The notes below the pieces were generated by a model. That model was not told where the DNA came from and did not search any database. It saw nothing but the letters and a program-made list of their open reading frames with translations. From Janthinobacterium sp. GW456P (lineage in GTDB: Bacteria; Pseudomonadota; Gammaproteobacteria; Burkholderiales; Burkholderiaceae_D): DNA of 64,000 nt. The DNA is taken from NCBI RefSeq assembly GCF_002127655.1, contig NZ_NEHB01000009.1, forward strand, positions 62,001-126,000, read 5' to 3'. This document shows, in pieces, positions 36,368 to 46,470 of the stretch; the stretch's first letter is position 1, and each line of letters opens with the position of its first letter. A program made the position numbers and the translations under genes.

Positions 36368-36383
36368 ACACAACATGCGGTGT
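36368..36383. promoter_or_regulatory. candidate NrdR box, proximal
   Basis: ACACAACATGCGGTGT fits the palindromic NrdR consensus ACACWATATMTWGTGT at its outer bases. Its centre is exactly 31 bp from the distal box, the usual spacing of NrdR box pairs. Confidence 0.6.
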
Positions 36384-36398
36384 TTTCATGGAGATTAA

Positions 36399-36414
36399 TC
36401 ACTAAATATAGTGG
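36399..36414. promoter_or_regulatory. candidate NrdR box, distal
   Basis: TCACTAAATATAGTGG contains the near-perfect palindrome CACTAAATATAGTG, a strong match to the NrdR consensus. With the proximal box it forms a pair upstream of the class III reductase operon. NrdR represses nrd genes when dATP is abundant. Confidence 0.7.
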
Positions 36415-36478
36415 CGTCAAAGGCCGCGTGCAGTTGCGTGACGAATCCTTGACGCAGGTGAAAAAAGCGCCGCCGCGC

Positions 36479-36889
36479 TTACTTCCTGGCGCTGCCCTGG
36501 CGCAGGATGAAGCAGCTCACGCCGAAATAGGCGGCGCCGCAGACGGCGATGCTGATGACCGAGGCGGGCAGCACGTGCATCCAGATTTCCAGCGGCGAAA
36601 ACGTGCTCCAGCTGGCCACGCGCACGTCGAACGTGACGTAGTTCGCCAGCAGCCAGTAGACGGCCAGCAGGCCCGTGCAGAGGGCGGCCTGGCGCGCCAC
36701 GGGCATGGCGCGGCGGGCGAAGACGGCTTGCAGGAACAGCAGCAGCACGCCCGGATACGCGCCCAGCACCTCGGGCGACAGCAGCGACAGCGCCTCGGCG
36801 TCGTAGCCGTCGGCGGGTGCGGCCCACTGCACTTGCAGCACGGTGAGGAACAGGGTGAGCAGGAAAATCAGCAGCGGTTTGCGGGGCAT
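36479..36889 (-). CDS. small integral membrane protein, unknown
   Basis: The 136-residue protein has four hydrophobic segments: PLLIFLLTLFLTVLQV, VLLLFLQAVF, LLAVYWLLANYV, and VISIAVCGAAYFGVSCFIL. MPRKP is a normal positively charged start, and the frame beyond 36889 is a poor leader. It lies between the NrdR boxes of the nrdD operon and the divergent ubiUVT genes. No motif is recognised; a link with anaerobic growth is suggested only by position. Confidence 0.6.
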   Translation of the reverse strand: MPRKPLLIFLLTLFLTVLQVQWAAPADGYDAEALSLLSPEVLGAYPGVLLLFLQAVFARRAMPVARQAALCTGLLAVYWLLANYVTFDVRVASWSTFSPLEIWMHVLPASVISIAVCGAAYFGVSCFILRQGSARK

Positions 36890-36974
36890 GGCGGGCAATC
36901 GGAGAGGAAGAAAAGTGGGGCATTTTACAGCCAGGTCAAGCAAGTCGAACGCGCGCCAGCCATGCATGCATTCC

Positions 36975-36988
36975 TTCACCTGCGTCAA
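36975..36988. promoter_or_regulatory. candidate FNR/Anr site upstream of ubiUVT
   Basis: TTCAC-CTGC-GTCAA resembles the FNR consensus TTGAT-N4-ATCAA (seven of ten positions). A TATAGT -10 element at 37012-37017 would put the start of transcription near 37024, so the site would be centred about 42 bases upstream, the class II activator position. Confidence 0.5.
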
Positions 36989-37051
36989 GGACTGGGCGGC
37001 ATGGGCGGGGCTATAGTCTGCACCCTGAGCCGATACAGGACTGTGAACACC

Positions 37052-38089
37052 ATGATGCTTGAATCAACCACCGCCACTCGCGTGGCCGGACCGCTGGAAC
37101 TGGTCTGCCCCGCCGGCAGCCTGCCCGCCCTGAAAGCGGCCGTCGACAATGGCGCCGACACCGTGTACCTGGGTTTTCGCGATGCCACCAATGCGCGCAA
37201 TTTCGCCGGCCTCAATTTCGATGAAAAGGCTATCGCCGAGGGCGTGCGCTACGCCCACCAATATGGACGCAAGGTGCTGCTGGCGCTGAATACCTATCCG
37301 CAGCCGCACAACTGGGCCGTGTGGCGCAGCGCCATCGACCGCGCCGCCGAGGCGGGCATCGACGCCATGATCGTGGCCGATCCGGGCCTGATGGCGTATG
37401 CAAGTGAGCATCACCCGCAGCTGCGCCTGCACCTGTCCGTGCAAGGCTCGGCCACCAATTACGAAGCGATCAATTTTTACCAGGAACACTTCGGCATCGC
37501 CCGCGCCGTGCTGCCGCGCGTGCTGTCGATGGCGCAGGTCGAGCAACTGATCGCCAAGACGGACGTCGAGATCGAGGTCTTCGGCTTCGGCAGCCTGTGC
37601 GTGATGGTCGAAGGGCGCTGCGCGCTGTCCTCGTATGCGACGGGCGAGGCGCCGAACACGCATGGCGTGTGCTCGCCGGCGAAATCCGTGCGCTGGCTGG
37701 AAACGCCGAACGGCCTGGAATCGCGCCTGAACGGCGTGCTGATCGACCGCTACGCACCGGGCGAAAACGCCAGCTATCCAACCCTGTGCAAGGGGCGTTT
37801 CGAAGTCAACGACGAAGAGTATTACGCCATCGAAGAGCCGGCCAGCCTGAACACGCTGGCGCTGCTGCCGCAGCTGATCGCCATGGGCGTGCGCGCCGTG
37901 AAGATCGAAGGACGCCAGCGCAGTCCCGCGTATGTGGCGCAGGTGACGCGCGTGTGGCGCGAAGCGATCGACGCCTGCCGCGAAGGCAATACGCGCTACG
38001 CCGTCAAGCCGGGCTGGATGGCGGCCATGGACAAGCTGGCCGAAGGGCAGCAGCACACACTCGGCGCCTACCACCGCTCCTGGAAATAA
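37052..38089 (+). CDS. ubiU: ubiquinone biosynthesis protein UbiU (U32 family)
   Basis: UbiU, with UbiV and UbiT, carries out oxygen-independent ubiquinone hydroxylation. The 345-residue U32-family protein shows ELVCPAGSLPALKAAVDNGADTVY, GFGSLCVMVEGRC and CSPAKSVRW, with the cysteines CVMVEGRC, GVCSPAK and TLCKG that hold the iron-sulfur cluster. The ATG at 37052 is used; GTG 37043 and ATG 37055 are alternatives. It is followed by ubiV and ubiT on the same strand. Confidence 0.9.
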   Translation: MMLESTTATRVAGPLELVCPAGSLPALKAAVDNGADTVYLGFRDATNARNFAGLNFDEKAIAEGVRYAHQYGRKVLLALNTYPQPHNWAVWRSAIDRAAEAGIDAMIVADPGLMAYASEHHPQLRLHLSVQGSATNYEAINFYQEHFGIARAVLPRVLSMAQVEQLIAKTDVEIEVFGFGSLCVMVEGRCALSSYATGEAPNTHGVCSPAKSVRWLETPNGLESRLNGVLIDRYAPGENASYPTLCKGRFEVNDEEYYAIEEPASLNTLALLPQLIAMGVRAVKIEGRQRSPAYVAQVTRVWREAIDACREGNTRYAVKPGWMAAMDKLAEGQQHTLGAYHRSWK

Positions 38090-38098
38090 AGGATGAAC

Positions 38099-38995
38099 AT
38101 GTTAAAACTCTCTTTGGGCCCTTTGCTCTACTATTGGCCGCGCGCCACCGTCTTCGAGTTTTACCAGCAGATCGCCGGCACCGCCGTCGATATCGTGTAT
38201 CTGGGCGAAACCGTCTGCTCGCGCCGGCATGAGCTGCGCCTGGCCGACTGGCTCGATATCGCCGACATGCTGGCCGCCGCCGGCAAGGAAGTGGTGCTGT
38301 CGACGCAGGCGCTGATCGAGGCGGGCGCCGAACTGGCGACTCTGCGCCGCATCACGGGCAATGGCCGCTACGGCGTCGAGGCCAACGACATGGGCGCCGT
38401 GCACTGTATGGAAAAGGGCGCGTCCTTCGTCGCCGGTCCCCATTTGAACCTGTTCAATGGTCCCAGCCTGCAATTGCTGGCGCGCATGGGCGCGCGGCGC
38501 TGGGTGATGCCGCTGGAAATGGGGCAGACGGCGCTGGCCGAGATGCAGCGCCAGAAACCGGAAGGGCTGGAGACGGAAGTGTTCGCCTACGGCCGCATGC
38601 CGCTGGCGTTTTCCGCGCGCTGCTTTACGGCGCGCAACCGCAACCTGCCGAAGGACGATTGCGGCTACAGCTGCCTGGAAGAGCCGGACGGCCTGCTGCT
38701 GCGCACGCGCGACGAAGTGCCCTTCCTCGTACTGAATGGCACGCAGACGCAGTCGGCGCTTGTCTACAACCTGGTGCGCGAACTCGACGCCATGCGCGAC
38801 ATGGGCGTGTCGGTAGCGCGCATCAGTCCGCAGGCCATGCATACGGAACAGGTGATCGCCATCTTCGACCGCGCCCGCCGAGGGCAGGTCAGCGGCATCG
38901 GCGCCCAGGCTCAGCTGGCGGCCTGCCAGCCGGCCGGCGCCTGCGACGGCTATTGGCACGGCCAGCCCGGCATGGAACAGCACGCCGCCCATTGA
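38099..38995 (+). CDS. ubiV: ubiquinone biosynthesis protein UbiV (U32 family)
   Basis: The 298-residue partner of UbiU begins [14 protein letters not shown] and contains [17 protein letters not shown] with DDCGYSC, the cysteines that bind a 4Fe-4S cluster. The start at 38099 is chosen over 38093 because AAAGG lies six bases upstream of the later ATG. It forms a heterodimer with UbiU in E. coli. The gene lies nine bases after ubiU and 19 before ubiT. Confidence 0.9.
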   Translation: MLKLSLGPLLYYWPRATVFEFYQQIAGTAVDIVYLGETVCSRRHELRLADWLDIADMLAAAGKEVVLSTQALIEAGAELATLRRITGNGRYGVEANDMGAVHCMEKGASFVAGPHLNLFNGPSLQLLARMGARRWVMPLEMGQTALAEMQRQKPEGLETEVFAYGRMPLAFSARCFTARNRNLPKDDCGYSCLEEPDGLLLRTRDEVPFLVLNGTQTQSALVYNLVRELDAMRDMGVSVARISPQAMHTEQVIAIFDRARRGQVSGIGAQAQLAACQPAGACDGYWHGQPGMEQHAAH

Positions 38996-39014
38996 ACGCA
39001 TCGAAAGGAAGAAC

Positions 39015-39542
39015 ATGCAAGATCAACTGGAAAGATTGCCCGTGCCGGCCAAGCCTCCCATGAGCAAGCCCGCCGTGTCGTACCGGCTGCCCGAACCGCT
39101 GGCCGAATTGCTGTCCAAGCTGCCGCCGTATCCCGCCTCCTGGCTGTTCGTGCAAGGCTTGAACCGCCTGCTGGCGCCGCAATTGCCCGACGACGTGCGC
39201 TGCAGTCTGGAGGGGCGCAGCCTGCGCTTGCGCCTGCTGGACGCGGGTATCGCCTTCGATTTCGAGTGGCAGGGCACAGTGTTTGTGGCCGAACGCTATG
39301 TCGACGTGCCGGACCTGTGCATCGCCGCCAGTGTGCATGACTTGATGCTGCTGGCGCGGCGCCAGGAAGATCCGGACACCCTGTTCTTCAGCCGCCGTTT
39401 GAGCCTGGAAGGCGATACGGAGCTGGGCTTGCTGTTCAAGAACACGCTCGACGCCATCGAATTGCCGCCGTTCGACCTGCAGTCGCTGGGACCGCGCCGC
39501 GTGCTGGCGCATTTGCGCGACCGGGGCGCGCGGGGAGGCTGA
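39015..39542 (+). CDS. ubiT: ubiquinone biosynthesis accessory protein UbiT (SCP2 domain)
   Basis: The 175-residue SCP2-type protein binds ubiquinone or isoprenoid precursors and acts with UbiUV under anaerobiosis. Typical segments are LSKLPPYPASWLFVQGLNRLLAP near the N-terminus and DLCIAASVHDLMLLARRQEDPDTLFFSRRLSLEGDTELGL in the core. AAAGGAAG lies upstream of the ATG. It is the last gene of the ubiUVT unit and converges on a small HMA gene. Confidence 0.9.
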   Translation: MQDQLERLPVPAKPPMSKPAVSYRLPEPLAELLSKLPPYPASWLFVQGLNRLLAPQLPDDVRCSLEGRSLRLRLLDAGIAFDFEWQGTVFVAERYVDVPDLCIAASVHDLMLLARRQEDPDTLFFSRRLSLEGDTELGLLFKNTLDAIELPPFDLQSLGPRRVLAHLRDRGARGG

Positions 39543-39567
39543 GCGGAAAAGGGGAGGCGGCAGGCGC

Positions 39568-39831
39568 TCAGTGGCGGCAGTGGCCGCAGGCGCCGCTGCA
39601 TGAGGGCAGTTGTTCTTCGTTGGACGCCTCGCCCATGAAGCCGGCGTCGTTGACGGCGGCCAGCAAACGTTCCTGCGTGGCCAGGCGTTCGTCGAATTGC
39701 ACCGTGGCGCCGTGGCGCGCCAGCGAGACGCAGACGGTGGCCACGCCCGTGACCGCCTCAAGTGCGCCCGTCAATCTGTCGGCGCAGCCTTCGTGATCCA
39801 TTCCAATAATATTCAAGCGCGCTGTCTGCAT
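39568..39831 (-). CDS. HMA-domain protein lacking the first metal-binding cysteine
   Basis: The 87-residue protein has an HMA fold sequence, NIIGMDHEGCADRLTGALEAVTGV, but the usual GMxCxxC reads GMDHEGC, so only one thiol remains. A C-terminal extension holds CSGACGHCRH, which adds three cysteines and a histidine. A small metal-binding chaperone of altered specificity is possible. The start at 39831 (MQTARLN) is favoured over 39900. An FNR-like site lies about 105 bases upstream. Confidence 0.7.
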   Translation of the reverse strand: MQTARLNIIGMDHEGCADRLTGALEAVTGVATVCVSLARHGATVQFDERLATQERLLAAVNDAGFMGEASNEEQLPSCSGACGHCRH

Positions 39832-39929
39832 GTGGTCCTCTTGTTTTTCAGATAAAAAAACAGCGTAGGCGAGGGGCGCGCATGCCGTCCAGAGCAGCAC
39901 GCAAGATTTATTTTCTATTTACGCTTTTA

Positions 39930-39943
39930 TTGATCTGGATTAA
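39930..39943. promoter_or_regulatory. candidate FNR/Anr site upstream of the HMA gene
   Basis: TTGAT-CTGG-ATTAA matches nine of ten bases of the FNR half-site consensus. It is about 99-112 bases upstream of the HMA start on the minus strand. Confidence 0.55.
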
Positions 39944-40079
39944 TTTGCCCCCCTCCACTTAGGCCTGAATAGCTGTTGTTTTGTACACAGTTTCCGTAAT
40001 CCAGTCGACAAGCGTGCTCTGCTGCGTGATACTGTCATTCTGATAAGAACGCTGATAAAAGCGCTGGAAAGGAGGGGCC

Positions 40080-40940
40080 ATGCAGCGCCGCCACCTGCTC
40101 AAGCTTGCGGCCCTGTGGCCGTTGGGCGCCGCCGCCGGCACGCCGCTGCCGCTCGTGTATCCGCGCCACCAGGCACTCGACGATCCGCAGCAAGGCTATG
40201 TGACGGCCTTGCTGCAACAGGCGCTGGCCCGTTCGGGCCAGGCCTATGCCTTGCGCCGCTCCGAACTGCGCATGGTGCAGACGCGCGCCATGCAGGAAAT
40301 CGCCATGGCGTCGGGCAGCGTCGACGTCGTCTGGGCCATGACGAGCCGCGCGCGCGAAACGCAATTGCTGCCGGTGCGCATCCCCATCGACCGCGGCCTG
40401 ATCGGCTGGCGCGTGGCCCTGATCCACGCCCGCCAGCCGCAGCTGCTGCGGGGCGTGCGCAGCATCGCCGCCCTGGCGCGGCTGTCTGCCGGCCAGATGC
40501 GCGACTGGCCCGACTGCGCCATCCTGCAGGCGAACGGCCTGCGCCTCGATACCTCGAGCACCTACGAAGGCCTGTTCCAGCAACTGGCGGCGGGGCGCAT
40601 CGATTACTTTCCCCGCTCCGTGATCGAAGCGCAAAGCGAGCTGGCCAGCCATGCGTCATTGCCGCTGGCGCTCGATGTCCACCTGGTCATCCGCTACCCG
40701 GCCGCGCTGTATTTTTTTGTCGGCAAGCACCGGCCGGAACTGGCGCGCCACATTGAAACGGGATTGGAAACCATGCTGGCCGATGGCAGTTTCACGCAGC
40801 TGTTCGAGCGCCATTTCGGCCGTCTGGCCGAGGGCCTGAAGCTGTCCCGTCGGTACGTGCTGGAGCTGGCCAATCCGGACCTGCCGGAAGAGACGCCGCT
40901 GGCGCGCAAGGCACTTTGGTATCGTCCAAAACATTACTAA
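40080..40940 (+). CDS. periplasmic substrate-binding-like protein (amino-acid type)
   Basis: The 286-residue protein has a short signal-like start (MQRRHLLKLAALWPLGAAAG) and a type 2 periplasmic-binding fold, with LVYPRHQALDDPQQGY, VDVVWAMTSRARE and the C-terminal YFFVGKHRPELARHIETGLETMLADGSF. No ABC permease genes are nearby, so it may serve another sensor or transporter. Strong AAAGGAGGGG precedes the ATG. The gene reads towards the aspT operon. Confidence 0.7.
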   Translation: MQRRHLLKLAALWPLGAAAGTPLPLVYPRHQALDDPQQGYVTALLQQALARSGQAYALRRSELRMVQTRAMQEIAMASGSVDVVWAMTSRARETQLLPVRIPIDRGLIGWRVALIHARQPQLLRGVRSIAALARLSAGQMRDWPDCAILQANGLRLDTSSTYEGLFQQLAAGRIDYFPRSVIEAQSELASHASLPLALDVHLVIRYPAALYFFVGKHRPELARHIETGLETMLADGSFTQLFERHFGRLAEGLKLSRRYVLELANPDLPEETPLARKALWYRPKHY

Positions 40941-40948
40941 TAGTTTTA

Positions 40949-40962
40949 TTGATCAGTGTCAA
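40949..40962. promoter_or_regulatory. candidate FNR/Anr site upstream of the aspT-aspT-aspD genes
   Basis: TTGAT-CAGT-GTCAA matches nine of ten bases of the FNR consensus. It lies in the 272-base region between the binding-protein gene and aspT, about 250 bases before the aspT start. Confidence 0.6.
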
Positions 40963-41212
40963 ACAACCGCTTCAATCGTGCGCAGGATGTTTGATGAATC
41001 GCAAGACGAGTTCAACAGAACACCTGTTGACACTAATAAAATTTTCGCCGAACATAATTCCAAGTTGCAACATTTTGCAGTTTTTTCCCAGCACAAGCGG
41101 TCATACGCGGGTCTCGTGCGGGATCCGTGCGCCCGTTCAATAGCCAGCTGCCGCCAGCCGCCGAACGCTCTGTCTCCTTGTAACCATCCGTTATCTTTTC
41201 GAAGGGTTGTCC

Positions 41213-42895
41213 ATGCTCGAGTCGATCACGTCGGTATTGCACCAGGTGCCGGAACTGGCCCTGTTCCTGGCGCTGGCGCTCGGTTACGCGGCAGGGCAGA
41301 TACGCTTCGGCCCGATCCAGCTCGGCGGCGTGTGCGGTACCCTGATCGCCGCGCTGCTGATCGGCCAGCTGGGCATTACTTTGGACGCCAGCGTCAAGAA
41401 CGTTTTCTTCATGCTGTTCATCTTTGCCCTCGGCTACGCGGGCGGTCCCCAATTCTTTGCCAACCTGAATGCCAAGGGTTTGCGCCTGGGATTGCTGTGC
41501 CTGATCGAAGTGCTGGTGGTGCTGGCGCTGGTGCTGCTGGCCACGCGTTTCCTTGGCCTGGACCAGGGGACGGCGGCCGGCATGATGGCGGGCGCGGCGA
41601 CGGAATCGGCCGTCGTCGGCACGGCCACGGACGCGATCTCGAAGCTGGCGCTGCCGGCGGCCCGCATCGCCGAGCTGCAAGCCAATGTGGTCACCGCGTA
41701 TTCCATCACCTATATCTTCGGCCTGATCGCCATCGTCATTGTCACCAGCCAGATTTTTCCGCTGTTGTTGGGCGTCAACCTGCGCGAGGAAGCCGACAAA
41801 TTATGGGAAAAGATGGGCGGCGCGCAAACCGACGGCGATGGGGTGCAGGCCACGCCGGAAATGGTGGGCCGCGCCTACCGCATCAGCCGGGGCGCGGGGC
41901 GCCGCCTCGATGCCTTGCAGCATATTTTTGCGGGCCGCGCCAGCATCACGCGCGTGCGCCGGCACGGCAAGGTCTTGCCGTTGGAGCCGGCACTGCGCCT
42001 GCGCAATAACGACGAAGTGCTGGTGATCGGCCACCGTCCCGCGCTGGTGGCGGCCGAAGCCATCCTGGGCGAGGAATTTGCCGACACGACGGGCTTGAAC
42101 ATGGCCGTCTCCGCCGTCGAAGTGGTGCTGCAGCAAGCCGCGCTGGTGGGCCAGCCCTTGCGCCAGCTGGCCTTGCCCACCGGCGTGCACGTGGCGGCCG
42201 TCATCCGCGGCGAGCACAACATGCCGCCGCTGCCTGATCTTTCCTTGCAGCGCGACGACGTGCTGCGCCTGTACGGCACGACGGAAGGGCGCGAGCTGAA
42301 CACGGCGCTGGCCGCCATCGGCAAGCGCATGCCCACGGGCGACCGCAGCAATATTGTCTACGCCAGCATCGGCATCGTGCTCGGTGTGTATATCGGCGGC
42401 TTTACGGCCAAGCTGGGCGGCATTCCGTTTTCGCTGGGCACGGGCGGCGGCGCCCTGCTGACGGGCCTCGTGTTCGGCTGGTACCAGGCGCGCAAGCCTG
42501 GCATGCCGGGCATTCATCCCAGCGCGCTCGACATGATGAAGGATATCGGTCTGGCCACCTTCATCGCCTGCGTGGGCCTGGCATCGGGACCGCAGGCGAT
42601 CGAGCTGGTGCGCCAGTACGGCCTGTCGCTGCCGCTGATGGGCGTCCTGATCGCCGTCATCCCCGCCTCGCTGTCGCTGCTGGTGGGCCATTTTTTCCTG
42701 AAGCTGGAAGCGCCCGTGCTCTTGGGCGCCATCGCCGGCCAGCAGGGCAGCACGCCGGCCCTGTCGGCCGTGCAGAACGCGGCCGGCAATTCCACGCCCT
42801 TGCTGGGCTACACGATCACGTATGCGATCTCGAACGTGGTGCTGCCCCTGCTGGGGCCGCTCATCGTGGCCCTGGCCGGTTCGGTGCGTGCATAA
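41213..42895 (+). CDS. aspT: aspartate:alanine antiporter, copy 1
   Basis: This 560-residue member of the AAE family exchanges aspartate for alanine; with aspartate decarboxylation inside the cell it generates proton-motive force. It has an N-terminal membrane block, two RCK_C (TrkA-C) cytoplasmic domains in the middle, and a C-terminal membrane block. A conserved family segment reads GAATESAVVGTATDAI. GAAGGG lies six bases before the ATG at 41213, which rules out the TTG at 41207. It is followed 52 bases later by a paralogue. Confidence 0.85.
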   Translation: MLESITSVLHQVPELALFLALALGYAAGQIRFGPIQLGGVCGTLIAALLIGQLGITLDASVKNVFFMLFIFALGYAGGPQFFANLNAKGLRLGLLCLIEVLVVLALVLLATRFLGLDQGTAAGMMAGAATESAVVGTATDAISKLALPAARIAELQANVVTAYSITYIFGLIAIVIVTSQIFPLLLGVNLREEADKLWEKMGGAQTDGDGVQATPEMVGRAYRISRGAGRRLDALQHIFAGRASITRVRRHGKVLPLEPALRLRNNDEVLVIGHRPALVAAEAILGEEFADTTGLNMAVSAVEVVLQQAALVGQPLRQLALPTGVHVAAVIRGEHNMPPLPDLSLQRDDVLRLYGTTEGRELNTALAAIGKRMPTGDRSNIVYASIGIVLGVYIGGFTAKLGGIPFSLGTGGGALLTGLVFGWYQARKPGMPGIHPSALDMMKDIGLATFIACVGLASGPQAIELVRQYGLSLPLMGVLIAVIPASLSLLVGHFFLKLEAPVLLGAIAGQQGSTPALSAVQNAAGNSTPLLGYTITYAISNVVLPLLGPLIVALAGSVRA

Positions 42896-42947
42896 AGCGT
42901 CCGCAAGGGCGTAGTCAAGAATTCCTTCAACACGAAAGGCGGTCCGC

Positions 42948-44636
42948 ATGGAATGGTTGCATGAGTTATTCAAGAAGTCGCCCGAAATTGCTTTGTTTCT
43001 CTCCCTGGCAGTGGGCTACTACATCGGCAAGATCAAGTTCGGCTCGTTTCAGCTGGGCGGGGTCGCCGGTTCACTGCTGGTGGCGGTCCTCGTCAGCCAG
43101 GTGGGCGTGGCCATCGATCCCGGCGTCAAGTCGGTATTGTTCGCCCTGTTCATTTACGCGGTCGGCTATGAAAGCGGGCCGCAATTCTTCAATTCGCTGG
43201 GGCGCCAGTCCGTGCGCGAAATCATCCTGGCCGTCGTGCTGGCCGTGACGGCGCTGCTGACAGTGGTCATCATGGCCAAGGTGTTCGGCCTGGACAAGGG
43301 CCTGGCGGCCGGCGTGGCGGCGGGCGGCTTGACGCAATCGGCGATCATCGGCACGGCCGGCGATGCGATCACCAAGCTGGGCCTGGCGGCCGACGAGGTG
43401 GCGCGCCTGCAGGGCAACGTGGCCGTCGGCTATGCCGTCACCTACGTGTTCGGCTCGTTTGGCGCCATCATCGTCTGCGTCAACATCTTGCCTAAACTCA
43501 TGAAACGCACCATCCGCGAAGATGCGATCAAGGCGGAAACGGCGCTGCAGGCGGGCGTGCAGGTGCTGGGACCGGGCCAGACGCCGGCCGCGCCAGATTT
43601 GATCGGCCGCATCTACGACGTCGGTCCGGGCGCCGGCCGCACCGTGGAAGAGATCGAAAGCGCTCATCCGAACACGGCCATTACCATCGAGCGCGTGAAA
43701 CGCAATGGCCAGATCATCGACGTCAGCCCGGACCTGGTGCTGGCGGCCGACGACATCGTGCTGCTGGTGGGCCGCCGCGAAGCCATGCTCAGCGTGTCTT
43801 CCCAGCTGGGCAAGGAATTGCTTGCCGTCGAAGGCATGGAGCTGGTGATGCAGCGCCGCGACATGGTGCTGACCAACAAGGCTTACCACAACAAGACGGT
43901 GGGCGAAATCCGCAGCGCGACGGCGCCGGGCGTGCGTCACGGCATCTTTGTCGTGCAGCTGAGCCGCATGGGCAAGATCCTGCCCATGCAGCCGGAAACC
44001 GTGGTGCAGACGGGCGACGTGGTGACCATCTATGGCGCCGAGCAGGACGTCAAGCGCGTGGCGGCCGAAGTGGGCTATATGATCGTGCCGAGCGCCAAGA
44101 CGGACTTCGTCTACATGGGCGCCGGCCTCGTCGTCGGCCTGCTGGTCGGCTTGCTGGTGGCGCGCATCGGTTCGATTCCACTGACGCTGGGCAGTGGCGG
44201 CGGCGTGCTGCTGTCGGGCCTCGTGTTCGGCTGGTTCCGCGCCAAGCGCCAGACGTTCGGCTACATGCCCAGCGGCGCCGTGCAAATCCTCAAGGATCTG
44301 GGCCTGGCCGGCTTTGTTGCCGTCGTCGGCCTCACGTCGGGCCTGCAAGCCGTGCAAACCGTGCGCGAACACGGCCTGACCCTGTTTGGCGTGGGCGTGG
44401 TGGTGACCATCCTGCCGATGATGTTGACCATGCTGATCGGCCGTTATGTCTTGCGCTATGACAACGTGGCCGTGTTCGCGGGCGCCTTGTCCGGCTCGCG
44501 CAGTGCCAATCCCGCGTTCGGCGAAGTGCTGAACGCGGCGCAAAACTCGATTCCCACCGTACCGTTTGCCATCACGTATGCCCTGGCCAACGTTTTCCTG
44601 ACCCTGCTGGGGCCGCTGATCGTGGCCTTCGTCTGA
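42948..44636 (+). CDS. aspT: aspartate:alanine antiporter, copy 2
   Basis: A 562-residue paralogue of the preceding gene with the same layout: GGLTQSAIIGTAGDAI replaces GAATESAVVGTATDAI, and two RCK_C domains are present (RVKRNGQIIDVSPDLVLAADDIVLLVGRREAML, then KILPMQPETVVQTGDVVTIYG). The two copies are clearly related but well diverged, so they may have different specificity or form a mixed assembly. The aspD gene follows 45 bases downstream. Confidence 0.85.
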   Translation: MEWLHELFKKSPEIALFLSLAVGYYIGKIKFGSFQLGGVAGSLLVAVLVSQVGVAIDPGVKSVLFALFIYAVGYESGPQFFNSLGRQSVREIILAVVLAVTALLTVVIMAKVFGLDKGLAAGVAAGGLTQSAIIGTAGDAITKLGLAADEVARLQGNVAVGYAVTYVFGSFGAIIVCVNILPKLMKRTIREDAIKAETALQAGVQVLGPGQTPAAPDLIGRIYDVGPGAGRTVEEIESAHPNTAITIERVKRNGQIIDVSPDLVLAADDIVLLVGRREAMLSVSSQLGKELLAVEGMELVMQRRDMVLTNKAYHNKTVGEIRSATAPGVRHGIFVVQLSRMGKILPMQPETVVQTGDVVTIYGAEQDVKRVAAEVGYMIVPSAKTDFVYMGAGLVVGLLVGLLVARIGSIPLTLGSGGGVLLSGLVFGWFRAKRQTFGYMPSGAVQILKDLGLAGFVAVVGLTSGLQAVQTVREHGLTLFGVGVVVTILPMMLTMLIGRYVLRYDNVAVFAGALSGSRSANPAFGEVLNAAQNSIPTVPFAITYALANVFLTLLGPLIVAFV

Positions 44637-46292
<1,656 letters not shown>

Positions 46293-46312
46293 GCCGCTAG
46301 CCGCTTGGTCTG

Positions 46313-46350
46313 ACAAAAACGGGCGCCCCGCATGAGGCGCCCGTTTTTGT
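46313..46350 (+). terminator. Rho-independent terminator after aspD
   Basis: AAAAAC-GGGCGCC (46315-46327), loop CCGCATGA, GGCGCCC-GTTTTTGT (46336-46350). A strong stem with A and T tracts on both sides, 20 bases past the aspD stop. Confidence 0.92.
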
Positions 46351-46470
46351 CTGTCAGCGTGCATAAGCAATAGTGTAGGCTGGAATGGACATCCGTAGAT
46401 ATAATTGCTATTGTGAAAGTATAAACATGGCAACCCCGTGCTTTCCCCTCATTCATTGACTGGACGCTAC

